Below are positions 12,714-29,065 of a DNA stretch of 64,000 nt, in pieces. The stretch's first letter is position 1, and the number at the start of each line of letters is the position of its first letter. Position numbers and translations under genes: made by a program. The stretch comes from Diogma glabrata (taxonomy: Eukaryota; Arthropoda; Insecta; Diptera; Cylindrotomidae), in assembly GCA_963693315.1 (NCBI GenBank), contig OY856186.1, positions 367,281,859-367,345,858 of the forward strand, read 5' to 3'. Below the pieces are notes generated by a model, which was not told the DNA's origin, searched no databases, and worked only from the letters and a program-made list of their open reading frames with translations.

Positions 12714-14329
12714 AATAAAAGCAATTTTTTGTCTTTAAACTAAAAATAAAAATATTTTACATAAACCAGAGTAAATGTCTTACAATACTTGTCAGATGGC
12801 AGTAATTGTATTTTAAAAACTAAAAAAGATGCAATCTTGTAAGCTTAAAGTAGACAGCTTTTTAATATTGTTGTCCATTGTTTTAACTAAAAAGATTCAA
12901 TAAGTAAAACATTGAACAAACTTTAAATAATTTAAAACGATTTAAACCAAAGTAAATTATGTTTCAACTAAAAAATAAAAATTTTTTTAACGTATTTGCT
13001 TTTTATTTTACAAATTTTCGAAATAAAAGCAAAGCAATTTAAAATTTAAAATCGAAATAAAAGCAAAGCAAACTAAAAATAAAAATATTTTACATAAACC
13101 AAAGTAAATGTCTTACAATATTTTTCAGATGGCGGTTATTGCATTTTAAAAATAAAAGCAATATTTTGTTTTTAAACTAAAAATAAAAATATTTTACATA
13201 AGCCAAGTAAATGTCTTACAATATTTGTCAGATGGCGGTATTTGCATTTTAAAAATAAAAGCAATTTTTTGTCTTTAAACTAAAAATAAAAATATTTTAC
13301 ATAAACCAAAGTAAATGTCTTACAATATTTGTCATATGACGGTAATTGCATTTTAAAAATAAAAGCAATTTTTTGTCTTTAAACTAAAAATAAAAATATT
13401 TTACATAAACCAAAGTAAATGTCTTACAATATTTGTCAGATGGCGGTAATTGCATTTTAAAAATAAAAGCAATTTTTTGTCTTTAAACTAAAAATAAAAC
13501 TATTTTACATAAGCCAAAGTAAATGTCTTACAACATTTGTCAGATGGCGGTAATTGCATTTTAAAAATAAAAGCAATTTTTTGTCTTTAAACTAAAAATA
13601 AAAATATATTACATAGACCAAAGTAAATATCTTACAATATTTGTCAGATAACAGTAATTGTATTTTAAAAACTACAAAAGATGCAATCTTGTAAGCTTAA
13701 ACCAAATACACTTAAACCCAGTTCCATGACGAATAGTTAGTTTTACGCAAAATTCTACGCTACTTTTTGTTTTTCAATAATTTTATACTTACGTAGACAG
13801 CTTTTTAATATTGTTGTCCATTGTTTTAACTAAAAAGATTCAATAAGTAAAACATTGAACAAACTTTAAATAATTTAAAACGATTTAAACGAAAGTAAAT
13901 TATGTTTCAACTAAAAAATAAAAATTTTTTTAACTTATTTGCTTTTTATTTTACAAATTTTCGAAATAAAAGCAAAGCAATTTTTTGACTTTAAACTAAA
14001 AATAAAAATATTTTACATAAGCCAAAGTAAATGTCTTACAATATTTGTCAGATGGCGGTAATTGCATTTTAAAAATAAAAGCAATTTTTTGTCTTTAAAC
14101 TAAAAATAAAAATATTTTACATAAACCAAAGTAAATGTCTTACAATACTTGTCAGATGGCAGTAAATGTATTTTAGAAAACTACAAAAGATGCAATCTTG
14201 TAAGCTTAAAGTAGACAGCTTTTTAATATTGTTGTCCATTGTTTTAACTAAAAAGATTCAATAAGTAAAACATTGAACAAACTTTAAATAATTTAAAACG
14301 ATTTAAACCAAAGCAAATTATGTTTCAAC
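12714..14329. repeat. 104-bp AT-rich satellite array, left part
   Basis: Monomers contain AAAGTAAATGTCTTACAATA followed by TTGTCAGATGGCGGTAATTG. Monomer starts at 13261, 13365 and 13469 are exactly 104 bp apart. Plain monomers alternate with a longer block (about 12840-13060, 13680-13990 and 14190-14329) that contains GTAGACAGCTTTTTAATATT. This gives a higher-order arrangement, and one copy has an extra segment of about 90 bp (13700-13795). No coding potential. Confidence 0.92.
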
Positions 14330-14535
14330 TGAAGCATACAGATCCACACATCTAGGTCAACTAGATGTATCGCACATCTAGGTCAACAAAAAACATAATA
14401 TAATATAATAGACGATGTCAACAAGATTGTCAGATTGTCAATGTAATATAATAATTTAAAGAATTCTAATAAATCTAATCATATAGTTGATATTAAATAT
14501 AAAGTGTTTTGATTATAATATTAACAAACACTACA
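14330..14535 (+). repeat. 5' LTR
   Basis: 206 bp, TG...CA. Contains an internal palindrome ACATCTAG..CTAGATGT and a second copy of CACATCTAGGTCAAC. The ATG formed across its last two bases and the primer-binding site (14535) is in frame with gag. Confidence 0.96.
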
Positions 14536-17090
14536 TGGCGCTGAGGACAAACAATAATAATATGGATTTCACAAAGCCAGATAACATAGATTTCAATAGC
14601 AACAACTTATCGGAGCAATGGCGGAATTTCAAAATTGAATTTGAATTTTACTTGGAAGCAGCCGACTTAACAGAAGCATCAAATAAAAGAAAAATTCCGC
14701 TCCTGTTAAACGCAATGGGAAAGTCAGCAATTCTTATATTCAAAAATAATTTCGTAACAATAGATAAAGAGGAAGATTTTATTTCAGATTACACCACGTG
14801 TATGAAAAAATTTGATGATTATTTCAATCCAAAGAAAAACATCGTATATTCTCGGTTTTTATTTTACACACGTAACCAAAAGAAAGGTGAACCATTCGAC
14901 ACATTTATATTGGACGTACAACAGCTAATTGCGGACTGTGAGTTTGGCGATCAAAGGGACTCCATGCTAAGGGATAGAGTTGTATTAGGGATTGCAGACC
15001 AAACTGTACAAGAAAGTTTGTTAAGAGCTGATGATCTTGATCTTCAAAAAGCAATTCAAATTTGTAAAACAGCTGAATTAAACAAAGCACGAATAAATGA
15101 GATGAAGAAAGATGTGAACATATTAGCAATCCATCACAATCCAAATAGAGAAACTGAACGGTCAAATCAATGTGTAAAAATATGCTACAAATGTAGAGGA
15201 GATTGGCACAACAGAATTAAAAACTGTCCAGCTTATGGGAAACGGTGTACAAAATGTAGAAAATTCAATCATTTATCAAGCATGTGCAGATCGAAAAGTG
15301 AGAATATAAATGAATTACAAAATACCATTGAAAATCAACAAGATACTGCAATAAATAACGTAAGTCAAAATGATATTTATATTAGTACTATAAATAGTCA
15401 AATATTAGAAAAAAATAACTCTTGGGTAATAGATTTAAAGATAAATAATATGTTAATTATGAAATTTAAAATTGATACTCGATCACCAATTAATGTAATT
15501 CCTAAAAACATATTCATGAAACTAAACTGTGAAAATCAATTATACAAGTCGGAATTGAATTTATATGCATACGCTCGTTATAGACTAACCGTGATAGGAT
15601 GTTGTGATTTAACAGTACACATGAAATGCGGAAAGACATGTGTAACTAATTTTGTAATTGTTGATCATGACTCAACACCTTTCATTGGATTACGTTCGTC
15701 CATTGAATTAAATTTAGTGCAAAAATTAGACTCTATTGAAAATTCCTCAAAAGAAATATTTTTGTCAGAGAATGCAGATTTATTTAATGGACTAGGTCAG
15801 TTTCCATCAGAATATAGAATAAAACTTAAACCAGGCGCTTTACCTGTTTCTAGGCCTCCACATCGAATACCAGAAAAACTTAAGGAAAAAGTTAAAGATA
15901 AATTGGATCAGATGGAAAGTTTAAATATCATTTCAAAGGTTAATGAACCGAACAGTTGGGTAAGTCAAATGGTCGTAGTTGAGAAACCTGATAAATCTAT
16001 TCGCATATGTTTAGATCCCAAAAACTTAAATCAAAATATAATAAAAGATTATCATGTAATTCCGACCATAGATGACTTATGTTTAAAGTTAAAAAATAAA
16101 CAATACTTCACGGTGCTTGATTTGAAAGAATGTTTTTGGCAAATTAAACTTGATGCCGAATCGTCAGAATTATTAACTTTCAGAACACCATATGGTTGTT
16201 ACAAATTTAATAGAATGGGATTTGGAATTAACATTGCATCAGAAGTGTTTCAAAAAAAATTGGAGAAATATTTTGGTGACATAGAAGGGGTGTTCATTTA
16301 CATTGATGATGTTCTAATTTTTGCTGACACAAAAGAATCTCACGACTTAATTTTGAAAGAAGTCACACATCGGGCTAAGAAATTTAATATAAAATTTAAC
16401 AGCAAAAAAGTTCAATTTTGTGTTAATCAAGTGAAATACTTGGGACACATTTTTTCCAAAACAGGAATTAGTCCTGATCCTGATAGATTAAAATCAATAA
16501 TAAAATATGACTTACCACGAAATAAAAAAGAGTTACAACGTTATCTTGGTAAGATAAATTATTTAAGAAATTTCATTCCAAACTTCTCGGAAATATCATC
16601 ACCTCTCCGATCTCTCTTAAAAAAAGACACTGATTGGCTATGGCTACCAGAACATACCAAATGCATTGAAGGTTTTCAAAATTTAATTTCAAATTGTCCT
16701 GTCATGGCAAATTTTGATCATAATAAAGAAATCGTGATCCAGACAGATGCTTCAAAAGACGGAATAGGATTTTGTCTCTTACAAGATAATAAGCCTGTAT
16801 GTTATGCATCCAAAAGTCTTTCGTCTGCTGAAATCAATTACGGGCAAATTGAAAAAGAATTTCTTGCTGTATTGTTTGCTTGCCGTAAATTTCATAACTA
16901 TATCTATGGACGTAAAATTAAAATTCACACGGATCACAAGCCACTGGTGAGTATAATGAAAAAGGATGTGTGTGAAATCAATTCAAATCGTCTTCAGAGA
17001 ATCAAAATTCGTCTCATGATATATGACATTGACATAGAATATCTACCTGGAAAATTCATGCATATTGCAGATGCACTTTCAAGAGCATGA
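14535..17090 (+). pseudogene. gypsy gag-protease-RT-RNase H ORF
   Basis: Single long frame from the ATG at 14535, at the LTR/primer-binding junction (a further in-frame Met lies in the LTR at 14487, and another at 14562), to the TGA at 17088. Gag: an N-terminal capsid-like region, then two nucleocapsid knuckles (CYKCRGDWH... with slightly irregular spacing, and CTKCRKFNHLSSMC, which is canonical). Protease: the active site reads DTR (15474-15482) instead of DTG, followed by an NVIP core, so it is probably dead. RT: YIDD at 16299-16310, FWQIKL and a GFG block are intact. RNase H: QTDAS, a Glu block and TDHKPL are intact. The frame continues unchanged after the TGA into integrase, so that stop is a nonsense mutation rather than a natural end. 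Confidence 0.95.
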
Positions 17091-18480
17091 TCTAAAATAG
17101 TTGATAATTCTACAATTGATGAACCATTAGAAGAAGTGATACATGCACTCAATATATCAGATCCATTAAAAGAACAATTTATATCATCAACCAGTCAAGA
17201 CCCAATTCTGAGTGAAATTATTCTTATGTATAAAAAAGGATGGGGCAACAACAAGAAAAGTTCAAGTGATGCTGTGAAAATGTATTGGAATAAAAAAGAG
17301 GACATCATAGCTGAAAATGGAATATTATTTTTTAAAAATAGAATTATTGTTCCTCAGTCAATGCGTCCATGCATTTTGAAAAAGCTTCATGAACCGCATT
17401 TCGGTATAAACAAAACAATTTCTAGAGCGAAGATGCTTTATTATTGGCCGAACATGGAATCACAGATTGAAGATACAGTACGTAAATGTTCTATTTGTGA
17501 GAAATTTAGGAGTTCAAATGTGAAGGACAAACTGATACCTCATGAAATTCCCAAACTACCATTCCAAAAAGTTGGAGTAGATATTTGAGAACATGGTAAC
17601 AAAAACTACATAGTATGTGTAGACTATTATTCGAAATATGTAGACCTAGTTGAGCTGAATAACAAAAGAAGCTACGAGATTATCAAAAAACTAAAAACAA
17701 TAGCCGATAACATGCCTTTTGGATCTTATGAATTCGCCGAATTTGCAAGGGTTCGGAATTTTAATATAGTCACCACAAGTTCAAGGTATCCTCATCAAAT
17801 GGACAAGCAGAAAAATTTGTTGGAATATGCAAGAAGATTATAAAAAAATCCATTGAATCAGGAAGAGACATTGAAACATTCTTACTTGAGTATCGCAATA
17901 CGCCTATAAGTGGTATTAAATATTCACCCAACCAAATGCTGATGAACCGATCCACTAGATCCGCACTGCCAATTTCAGATGTTCTATTGGAACCAATTGT
18001 ACAGAAGGATGTCTACAATGAGCTTTGCAAATTAAAAGAAAAATCTAAAAAATGCTACGACAAAACATCTCAATATCGTAACACTAATTTCAAAAAGGGA
18101 GATAATATAGTATATCAACATGAAGGTACGTGGCATCCTGCTGAGATTATAGGAAAACATGACACTCCACGTTCATATCTAATTAAAGATGAAAACAATC
18201 GCATAAAGCGTAGAAACACAAGGCATTTACGAAATTCATATAATACTCCTAATTACCAAGAAAACCATGTCCAATCAAGTACAAGTTCTGATTGGTATAA
18301 CAATAATAGCACAAATAATGAAAACATAATCATTGAAACAAGTAACAACAATTCCAATAACACTCACAATAATATCTCTCATTCTAGATATGGCAGGATA
18401 ATTAAACCACCACAACGATTAATCGAATCAATTAAGATTACATTGAACCATCGAATTGTTTTAATAATTATAATAATATT
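17091..18480 (+). pseudogene. gypsy integrase region, broken
   Basis: Continuation of the same pol. The zinc finger is present (HFGINKTISRAK, then CSICEKF near 17490). A TGA at 17586-17588 interrupts the core just after GVDI. A stretch of core between the YYSKY block (about 17625) and ADNMPFGS (about 17700) is shortened by roughly 25-30 bp compared with the family. Near 17795 a one-base deletion shifts the frame within the catalytic-Glu block. The last 208 codons (17936-18562) then run open in the new frame with a GDNIVYQHEGTWHPAEIIGK block near the end, which is typical of the post-core region. At least four independent lesions make this integrase nonfunctional. Confidence 0.92.
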
Positions 18481-18510
18481 ATCTGACATCCATGAACTTA
18501 AAAAGGGAGA

Positions 18511-18711
18511 TGAAGCATACAGATCCACACATCTAGGTCAACTAGATGTATCGCACATCTAGGTCAACAAAAAACATAATATAATAGACGATGTCAACAA
18601 GATTGTCAGATTGTCAATGTAATATAATAATTTAAAGAATTCTTATAAATCTAATCATATAGTTGATATTAAATATAAAGTGTTTTGATTATAATATTAA
18701 CAAACACTACA
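18511..18711 (+). repeat. 3' LTR
   Basis: 201 bp, TG...CA, identical to the 5' LTR except for one missing ATAAT unit and one A-to-T change. Preceded by the polypurine tract and followed by the target duplication TCAAC. Confidence 0.96.
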
Positions 18712-19002
18712 TCAACTAAAAAATAAAAATATTTTAACGTATTTGCTTTTTATTTTACAAATTTTCGAAATAAAAGCAAAGCAATTTTTTGACTTTAAAC
18801 TAAAAATAAAAATATTTTACATAAACCAAAGTAAATGTCTTACAATATTTGTCAGATGGCGGTAATTGCATTTTAAAAATAAAAGCAATATTTTGTCTTT
18901 AAACTAAAAATAAAAATCTTTTACATAAACCAAAGTAAATGTCTTACAATATTTGTCAGATGACGGTAATTGCATTTTAAAAATAAAAGCAATTTTAGGT
19001 AG
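18712..19002. repeat. 104-bp satellite array, right part
   Basis: Continuation of the satellite beyond the gypsy insertion: monomers near 18780 and 18885, the last one breaking off in GCAATTTT at about 19000. Confirms that the gypsy element landed in a pre-existing array. Confidence 0.9.
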
Positions 19003-19031
19003 ATTTCATATAAAAATTTACCTATTGCAGC
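19003..19031. repeat. tiny palindromic element end(s), TAGGTAGATTT family
   Basis: TAGGTAGATTT and AAATTTACCTA face each other across about 7 bp. The same TAGGTAGATTT sequence forms the ends of the MITE-like unit at 22757-23672. Possibly a nearly fully deleted copy of that family. Confidence 0.35.
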
Positions 19032-19147
19032 GTGCTTCATCTCGGAATTTTCGAAAAATTTTGGTGCCAAACGACTATATATGATAAGCGGAGACGGAAA
19101 ATCAAAATAAAAAAAAAATGTATATATATATATATGTATATATATAT

Positions 19148-20909
<1,762 letters not shown>

Positions 20910-20940
20910 TTTTAGATTTTTTAAAACGACCAAATTTTTT

Positions 20941-23672
<2,732 letters not shown>

Positions 23673-23842
23673 ACCTATTTCTAGCGGATATACGTGCCGC
23701 TTGGACTTTTTTTGTTTGTTTTTGGTTATGTTTATGATGCTGAGTTTACAAGAAGATTTTAACATTTTTGTAACCAAAATTTGCATTGATGACCATTAGA
23801 TTGATATGAATGGCAATTTAAAAAGATCTTTTATGAAATCGT
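23673..23842. other. spacer, no feature seen
   Basis: Short AT-rich spacer between the MITE-like unit and the target duplication of LINE copy A. Confidence 0.4.
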
Positions 23843-23856
23843 AAATCTTATAACTA

Positions 23857-26800
23857 GCGAAGGTAGGGAAATCCTAAATTCGACGTCCACGCCGTGCTGC
23901 CTGGGTAATGCTGACAGGATTAGGTTCCCTGGGTAGCGAAATCCGAAATTCGACGTCCACGCCGTGCTGCCTGGGTAATGCTGACAGGATTAGGTTGGTG
24001 TATTGGAGACAAGCAGAGTAAAAACTGCTTAGTCAGTGACGCTACATCACGGCGAATTGGCGCCTTACAACCAATGCGACTCAAGCGTCTGTTCTCCATA
24101 TCAGGGGCGGCTTGGAGCGGGCGTCTGTCTTGAATCAAGCGGCTCGCTAAATAAACGTGTAAAAATGTTGTTTCTGGTGACATTGATATGCAGAGCGGAC
24201 TCATTCATGACAATTTGGGTTGGGCCTAAGGTTAACACCCTAACCCCGGAAAAAAACTAATATGTTAAATTTGGTTATCAGAAAAGAATAACAGACCCGG
24301 ACAAAAACAGAATTTTACCTGGACGTGAAAAAGGACCAGACTACCGAATCGGAACGTGGAACGTGCGCAGCCTGAGCGCTCCTGATGCTCTTATAAGTCT
24401 AGAAACAGAGGCTGAGAGGTATGGGATGGATATTATTGCCCTACAAGAAATTAGACAGCCAATAATCGGAAAACAAGATTTGGATAGTCACTCTCTATAC
24501 TGTAGTGGTCATCCTTCTCGAAGAGAATTTGGTACTGACTTTCTTGTTGGTGCACGCATACAAGAAGCCGTGATGAAATTCATCCCGGTCAGTGAGAGGA
24601 TCTGCTACCTACGTGTACGTGGTACATATAACAATATTTCTCTTATTGCCGTGCATGCAGCTACTGAAGCTAAGACCGTCGACGAGAAGAATAATTTCTA
24701 CATAGCACTGGAAGAGGTTATGAAACAAACACCCACACGCGACTTCATTATGGTTCTTGGTGACTTTAATGGACAGGTTGGAAGAGATATCTCTTATGGA
24801 AATGTGGTGGGTCCCAACAGCCTGCATTTGAATTCAAATGATAATGGTGAGAGAATGACTGAGTTTGCATTATCAAATAATTTGAGAATTGCCAGCACGT
24901 TCTTTCCGCATCGATCGATTCATAAACAGACTTGGGTCTCACCGAATGGAAACACTCGAAATCAAATTGATCACGTTCTAGTAACAGCACGTTTCTTTTC
25001 GAGCGTTCGGGATGTGCGATCCTTTAGAGGTGCATACATTGGAAGTGATCACTTCCTTGTATGTGCAACGATAAGGCTCCACTTCCCAAATCCAGGCATT
25101 CCAAAATTCAATCAACGGAAACGTTTTAACATCTCATCATTAAAGAATGCTGAAACAGAAGAGAGATATCAAATCCATATTGCCGAAATATTGGATAAAT
25201 CGGAAACCATTAATGGAGACGTCGATAAGTCATGGTATTCGCTCAAAGATGCTGTTTTAAGCGCTGCTGATGGAATACTTGACGACCACAGAACCACTCC
25301 CAGAAGCCATGGATGGATCAAGCATGCCTTGTCGCTATTCATTACAAAAGAGATTGCTATCTGAAGTGCCTACAAGGACGCAACACCAGGTCCACGAAGG
25401 AGAACTATAAACTGGCAAGACAAGCCGTTACAAAGCTATGTAGACGAACGAAGAGAGAATGGTGGAAGAGACAGTGTGAGGAGATTGAAAGCTTCAATAA
25501 GGAACATCAATCGCGTAACTTCTTTCAACAGGTTAAAACCTTAAAGAAGGGCCCTCAAACTAGATCGACTGCAATTCAAAACGAAGATGGGGTAGACCTT
25601 AAAAATATTTTAGATACTTGGGCCGCTTATTTTGAGAATCTTCTCAACTTAAGTGACCAGCAACAAGTCGGGCGACGAGCAAAGCTTATTCGTGCGTCAA
25701 AGGTACATGTAGACGAACCCACCAGAGAGGAATTCGATGCGGCGCTGTCAAAATTAAAATGCAATAAAGCACCTGGTATCGACGATATAACATCCGAAAT
25801 GATTGTACATGGTGGCGAAACTCTATCCTCAAGATTGTTTGAACTTGTTCAAATGATCTGGAGGACTGAAACCATGCCACAGGACTGGAACACAGCTATG
25901 CTGATACCAATCCATAAAAAAGGTAGTCGCCTACAATGTGCAAACTACAGAGGAATCGCTCTCCTCTGCACACCATATCAGATCTTTTCCTACATTTTGC
26001 TATCCAAAATCAATCCTTTTGCTGAACAACTGTTTGGAGAATATCAGTGTGGTTTCCGGCGGGGCCGAGGTACCACCGATACACTTTTCTCGATAAGGAT
26101 GATTTTGGAAAAGTGTCGAGAGTTCAACATACCTGTGCACCAACTTTTCATTGATTTCAGGCAGGCCTACGACTCTCTCGAACGAGAGACGCTATGGTCT
26201 GCTCTGGTGTCAATGGGAATTCCTGGTAAACTGGTATCACTATGCAAAATGACAGTACAGAACTCTCAATGCTGTGTGCGAGTAGAGAACGAAATATCAA
26301 AGTTTTTTAAAGTCGACTCCGGATTAAGACAAGGTGATGCTATCTCTCCTATACTTTTTAATCTAGCCTTGGAATATGTGTGCCGTCAAAAGAAACTACC
26401 GACTAATAACAATATCTTGTCAATAAACTCAGTGCAGATGATTGCTTACGCTGATGATGTTGTCATCCTCGGCCGAAGTGAAGCTGTTATGAGTGAGACT
26501 TTTAAGTCGCTTGAGAGTGGTGCTAGGAAAATTGGTCTGCAAATTAACTACAATAAAACCAAACATATGAATGTTTCAAGAGAGGCTGAGAAGAAAGATT
26601 TGATGTGCGGCGATGAACGAATTGAGGGAGTTGAATCTTTTAAATATTTGGGATCAATGCTTGACTCCAACAACAGCATACTTACAGATATTAAAGCTCG
26701 AATCACTGCATGTAATCGAACTTTCTACTCAATTAAACCTCTCCTTGGATCACCGTATGTATCAACTAACACCAAGCTCAAGTTATACAAGACATTGAGT

Positions 26801-27259
26801 AGACCGGTGTGATGTATGGGTCCCAAACGTGAACCCTTACACAAAATGACGAATCGCATTTATCTGTATTTGAGCGTAAGATCTTACGCTACATTTTTGG
26901 TCCACGTAAGACAGACGATGGAGAGTATAGAACCCGGTATAACTTTGAGATCAGAGACCTTCTTGAGGGTCCTGATATAATAGGTTGTATCCGTTCTAAT
27001 AGGATTGCTTGGTTTGGGCATGTTCTACGAGCCGATTCACAATCTGGAATGATTAGAAAAATGTACGTTAGTACCCCAGGGAGTGGTAGACCGCAGGGAA
27101 GACCACGACTACAATGGGAGACTGACGTAATAAACGACCTTAAAAAAATCGGCTGCCATGGTAATTATGTCGCTGTTGCGAACGACCGTGGTGAATATTC
27201 AAAGCTGATTAGCCTGGCAACGCTCCTACATGGAGCATGAACGCCTTAAAAAAAAAAAA
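23857..27259 (+). mobile_element. RTE-like LINE, copy A
   Basis: Non-LTR retrotransposon bounded by the 14-bp target duplication AAATCTTATAACTA (23843-23856 and 27260-27273), with a short A tail at its 3' end. It has a 5' region of about 500 bp without a gag ORF, then one polyprotein with endonuclease and RT. Its first 140 bp contain a 70-bp block present twice (AAATTCGACG at 23876 and 23946); copy B at 32993 has it once. High sequence identity to copy B shows recent activity of the family. Confidence 0.93.
24309..27240 (+). pseudogene. RTE-like endonuclease-reverse transcriptase, frameshifted (copy A)
   Basis: Exonuclease-endonuclease-phosphatase domain first: GTWNVRSLS, LQEIRQP (catalytic Glu), LGDFNGQVG and GSDHFLV are present. 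A one-base deletion near 25279 moves the frame. The second frame (25313-26812) holds the RT with RGIALLC, FIDFRQAYDSL, GLRQGDAISPILFNLAL and YADDVVILG. A second one-base deletion at about 26807 and a TGA at 26830-26832 end it. The rest, in another frame (27049-27240), has the zinc-poor C-terminal block GRPQGRPRLQWETDV. Compared with copy B it also lacks 9 bp near 25590 (in frame). It cannot make a functional protein. The single-ORF layout and C-terminal block suggest the RTE clade; I could not run a tree. Confidence 0.9.
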
Positions 27260-27273
27260 AAATCTTATAACTA

Positions 27274-28379
27274 AGACACACAATCAGAGTTAAATTTTTT
27301 AAATTAAATTCTACAAAAAGATATTGCCAATCCGCGAAAAATTATTTGGGATAAATGCGCTAAATAATATTTTATGTTGGGGTCTAATAATCGGCATATT
27401 ACGTTATAGCTTTTTAAACAAATTAAATTTAAACTGGATCCAGAAAAATTTGTCTTAATAAGGACCGTTTTACGCAAAATCAGAGGTAAATTTACATTTG
27501 ATAATATTTTTGTAGACAATTCTTTATTAGCTAGTATCAGAATCAGTCTTTAAATGTCCAAAAATTCATCAAAATACATATGTATTTGTATTCTTTTGTC
27601 ATTATATGCAGTAAAAGATCAAATTATAATGTTTTTATTTTTAAAAAAGTGTCTAAGCTATTTACATTTACATTTTAAATTTACAATAGATGGCTTCAAG
27701 ATTTTTTTTCAGTTAAATGAAATATTAAAGTGTCTTAATAAATTTTCTTATTGAAATTTCATTTTTCAATAACAGTTTTCGAAATTTTATGTTTTAATTA
27801 ATTTTGTATACGGTTTATTGTACAAAATCTATTTCAAATTAAAATTTAAAGGTGAGTTTATGTTACAAAACTCGTCACAAGTTCATATATGTTAAACAAC
27901 ATTAGATCAAATCATTTTTTTGAGGTTATGTCTTCTAGGTTCAGCGTAAATAAACAAAATGGTAATCGCTATTTTTTTCACGAACAGCGATCTACCGCAT
28001 CGCTTTGATGTATTTTCTTTTTTTCTACAATATTATGCTGTTTAGTTTGTTATATATTTTTGATTCTGCGTTGCTTTGTCTCTGTAAAGGATGGTGTACG
28101 GTAAGTGTTAGGTTGATATATATAACTCGGCTCTATCTACGGCATTTAAATCGAAAATGTATGAATGATAAAACTGTTGTGTGTCGGGAAAAAATTATAC
28201 ATGTTGCTCAGATTACATTTTAGCTGAAAGCTGACAATGAGATCGTAATAATAATGTACGTATGTCTTTTGCTGCATTGAAATTGAAAACGTCTATGATT
28301 TCAATACATTTTTATACATTGAGCGTATTAATTTCCAGAGTAAATTCCATTTTTGACCAAAATTTTTAGGAAATTTTTA
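27274..28379. other. intergenic, no feature seen
   Basis: AT-rich sequence. Short ORFs (for example 27554-27754 and 28005-28223) are AT-rich shadows without domains. No repeats or RNA genes recognised. Confidence 0.5.
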
Positions 28380-29065
28380 AAACTTTTTATATAGTATCAT
28401 AGTACTAAATATGTACTAAATATTTGCATAATAATTTTTTCTAAATTTCCCCCAAAAAATTCTACCTCCAGTTTTTTGGGAATATTTTAGAGAAATGTAA
28501 TTTTTTTTATATATAACATTAGTACTAAATATGTGCTAAATATTTGCATCATTAGTTTTCCCAAATTTGAAAAAAAAAAAATTCCCAAAAATCTTTTACC
28601 TCCAGTTTTTTGGGAAATTTCTAGGGAAATTTAATTTTTTTTTATATATAACATTAGTACTAAATGTGTACTAAATATTTGCATAATTATTTTTTCAAAA
28701 TTTTCCCAAAAAAATTCTACCTCCAGTTTTTTGGGAATCTTTTAAGGAAATATAATTTTTTTATATATAACATCAGTACTAAATATGTACTAAATATGTA
28801 CTAAATATTTGCATCATCAGTTTTCCCAAATTTGAAAAAAAAACCCAAAAATCTTTTACCTCCAGTTTTTTTGGGAAATTTCTAGGGAAATTTAATTTTT
28901 TTTATATATAACATTAGTACTAAATGTGTACTAAATATTTGTATTAAAAATTAAAAAAAAATGTAAAAGGTCAAAAAATCCCATTTGTACCCATTCGGTA
29001 TAAGTACTAGTTTTTTTATTGAATGTACTATTAGTACTAAATGTGTACCAAATAATTGCATCATT
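28380..29065. repeat. tandem array of alternating ~125/135-bp monomers
   Basis: The phrase CCTCCAGTTTTTTGGGAA starts near 28465, 28599, 28720 and 28859, and each unit contains AGTACTAAATATGTACTAAAT. Spacings alternate (134, 121, 139), so units one apart differ while units two apart match (255 and 260 bp). This is a two-monomer higher-order repeat. No coding potential. Confidence 0.85.

Larger units (their letters stand above)
14330..18711 (+). mobile_element. Ty3/gypsy LTR retrotransposon, complete but coding-dead
   Basis: Full element of 4382 bp inside the satellite. LTRs of 206 bp (14330-14535) and 201 bp (18511-18711) both start TG and end CA. The target duplication TCAAC is at 14325-14329 and 18712-18716, and removing the element restores the satellite monomer. 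A primer-binding-like TGGCGCTGAGGAC follows the 5' LTR directly, and a polypurine tract AAAAAGGGAGA (18500-18510) precedes the 3' LTR. The LTRs differ by one substitution and one 5-bp ATAAT unit, so the insertion is young, yet the coding region is broken in several places. Confidence 0.97.
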
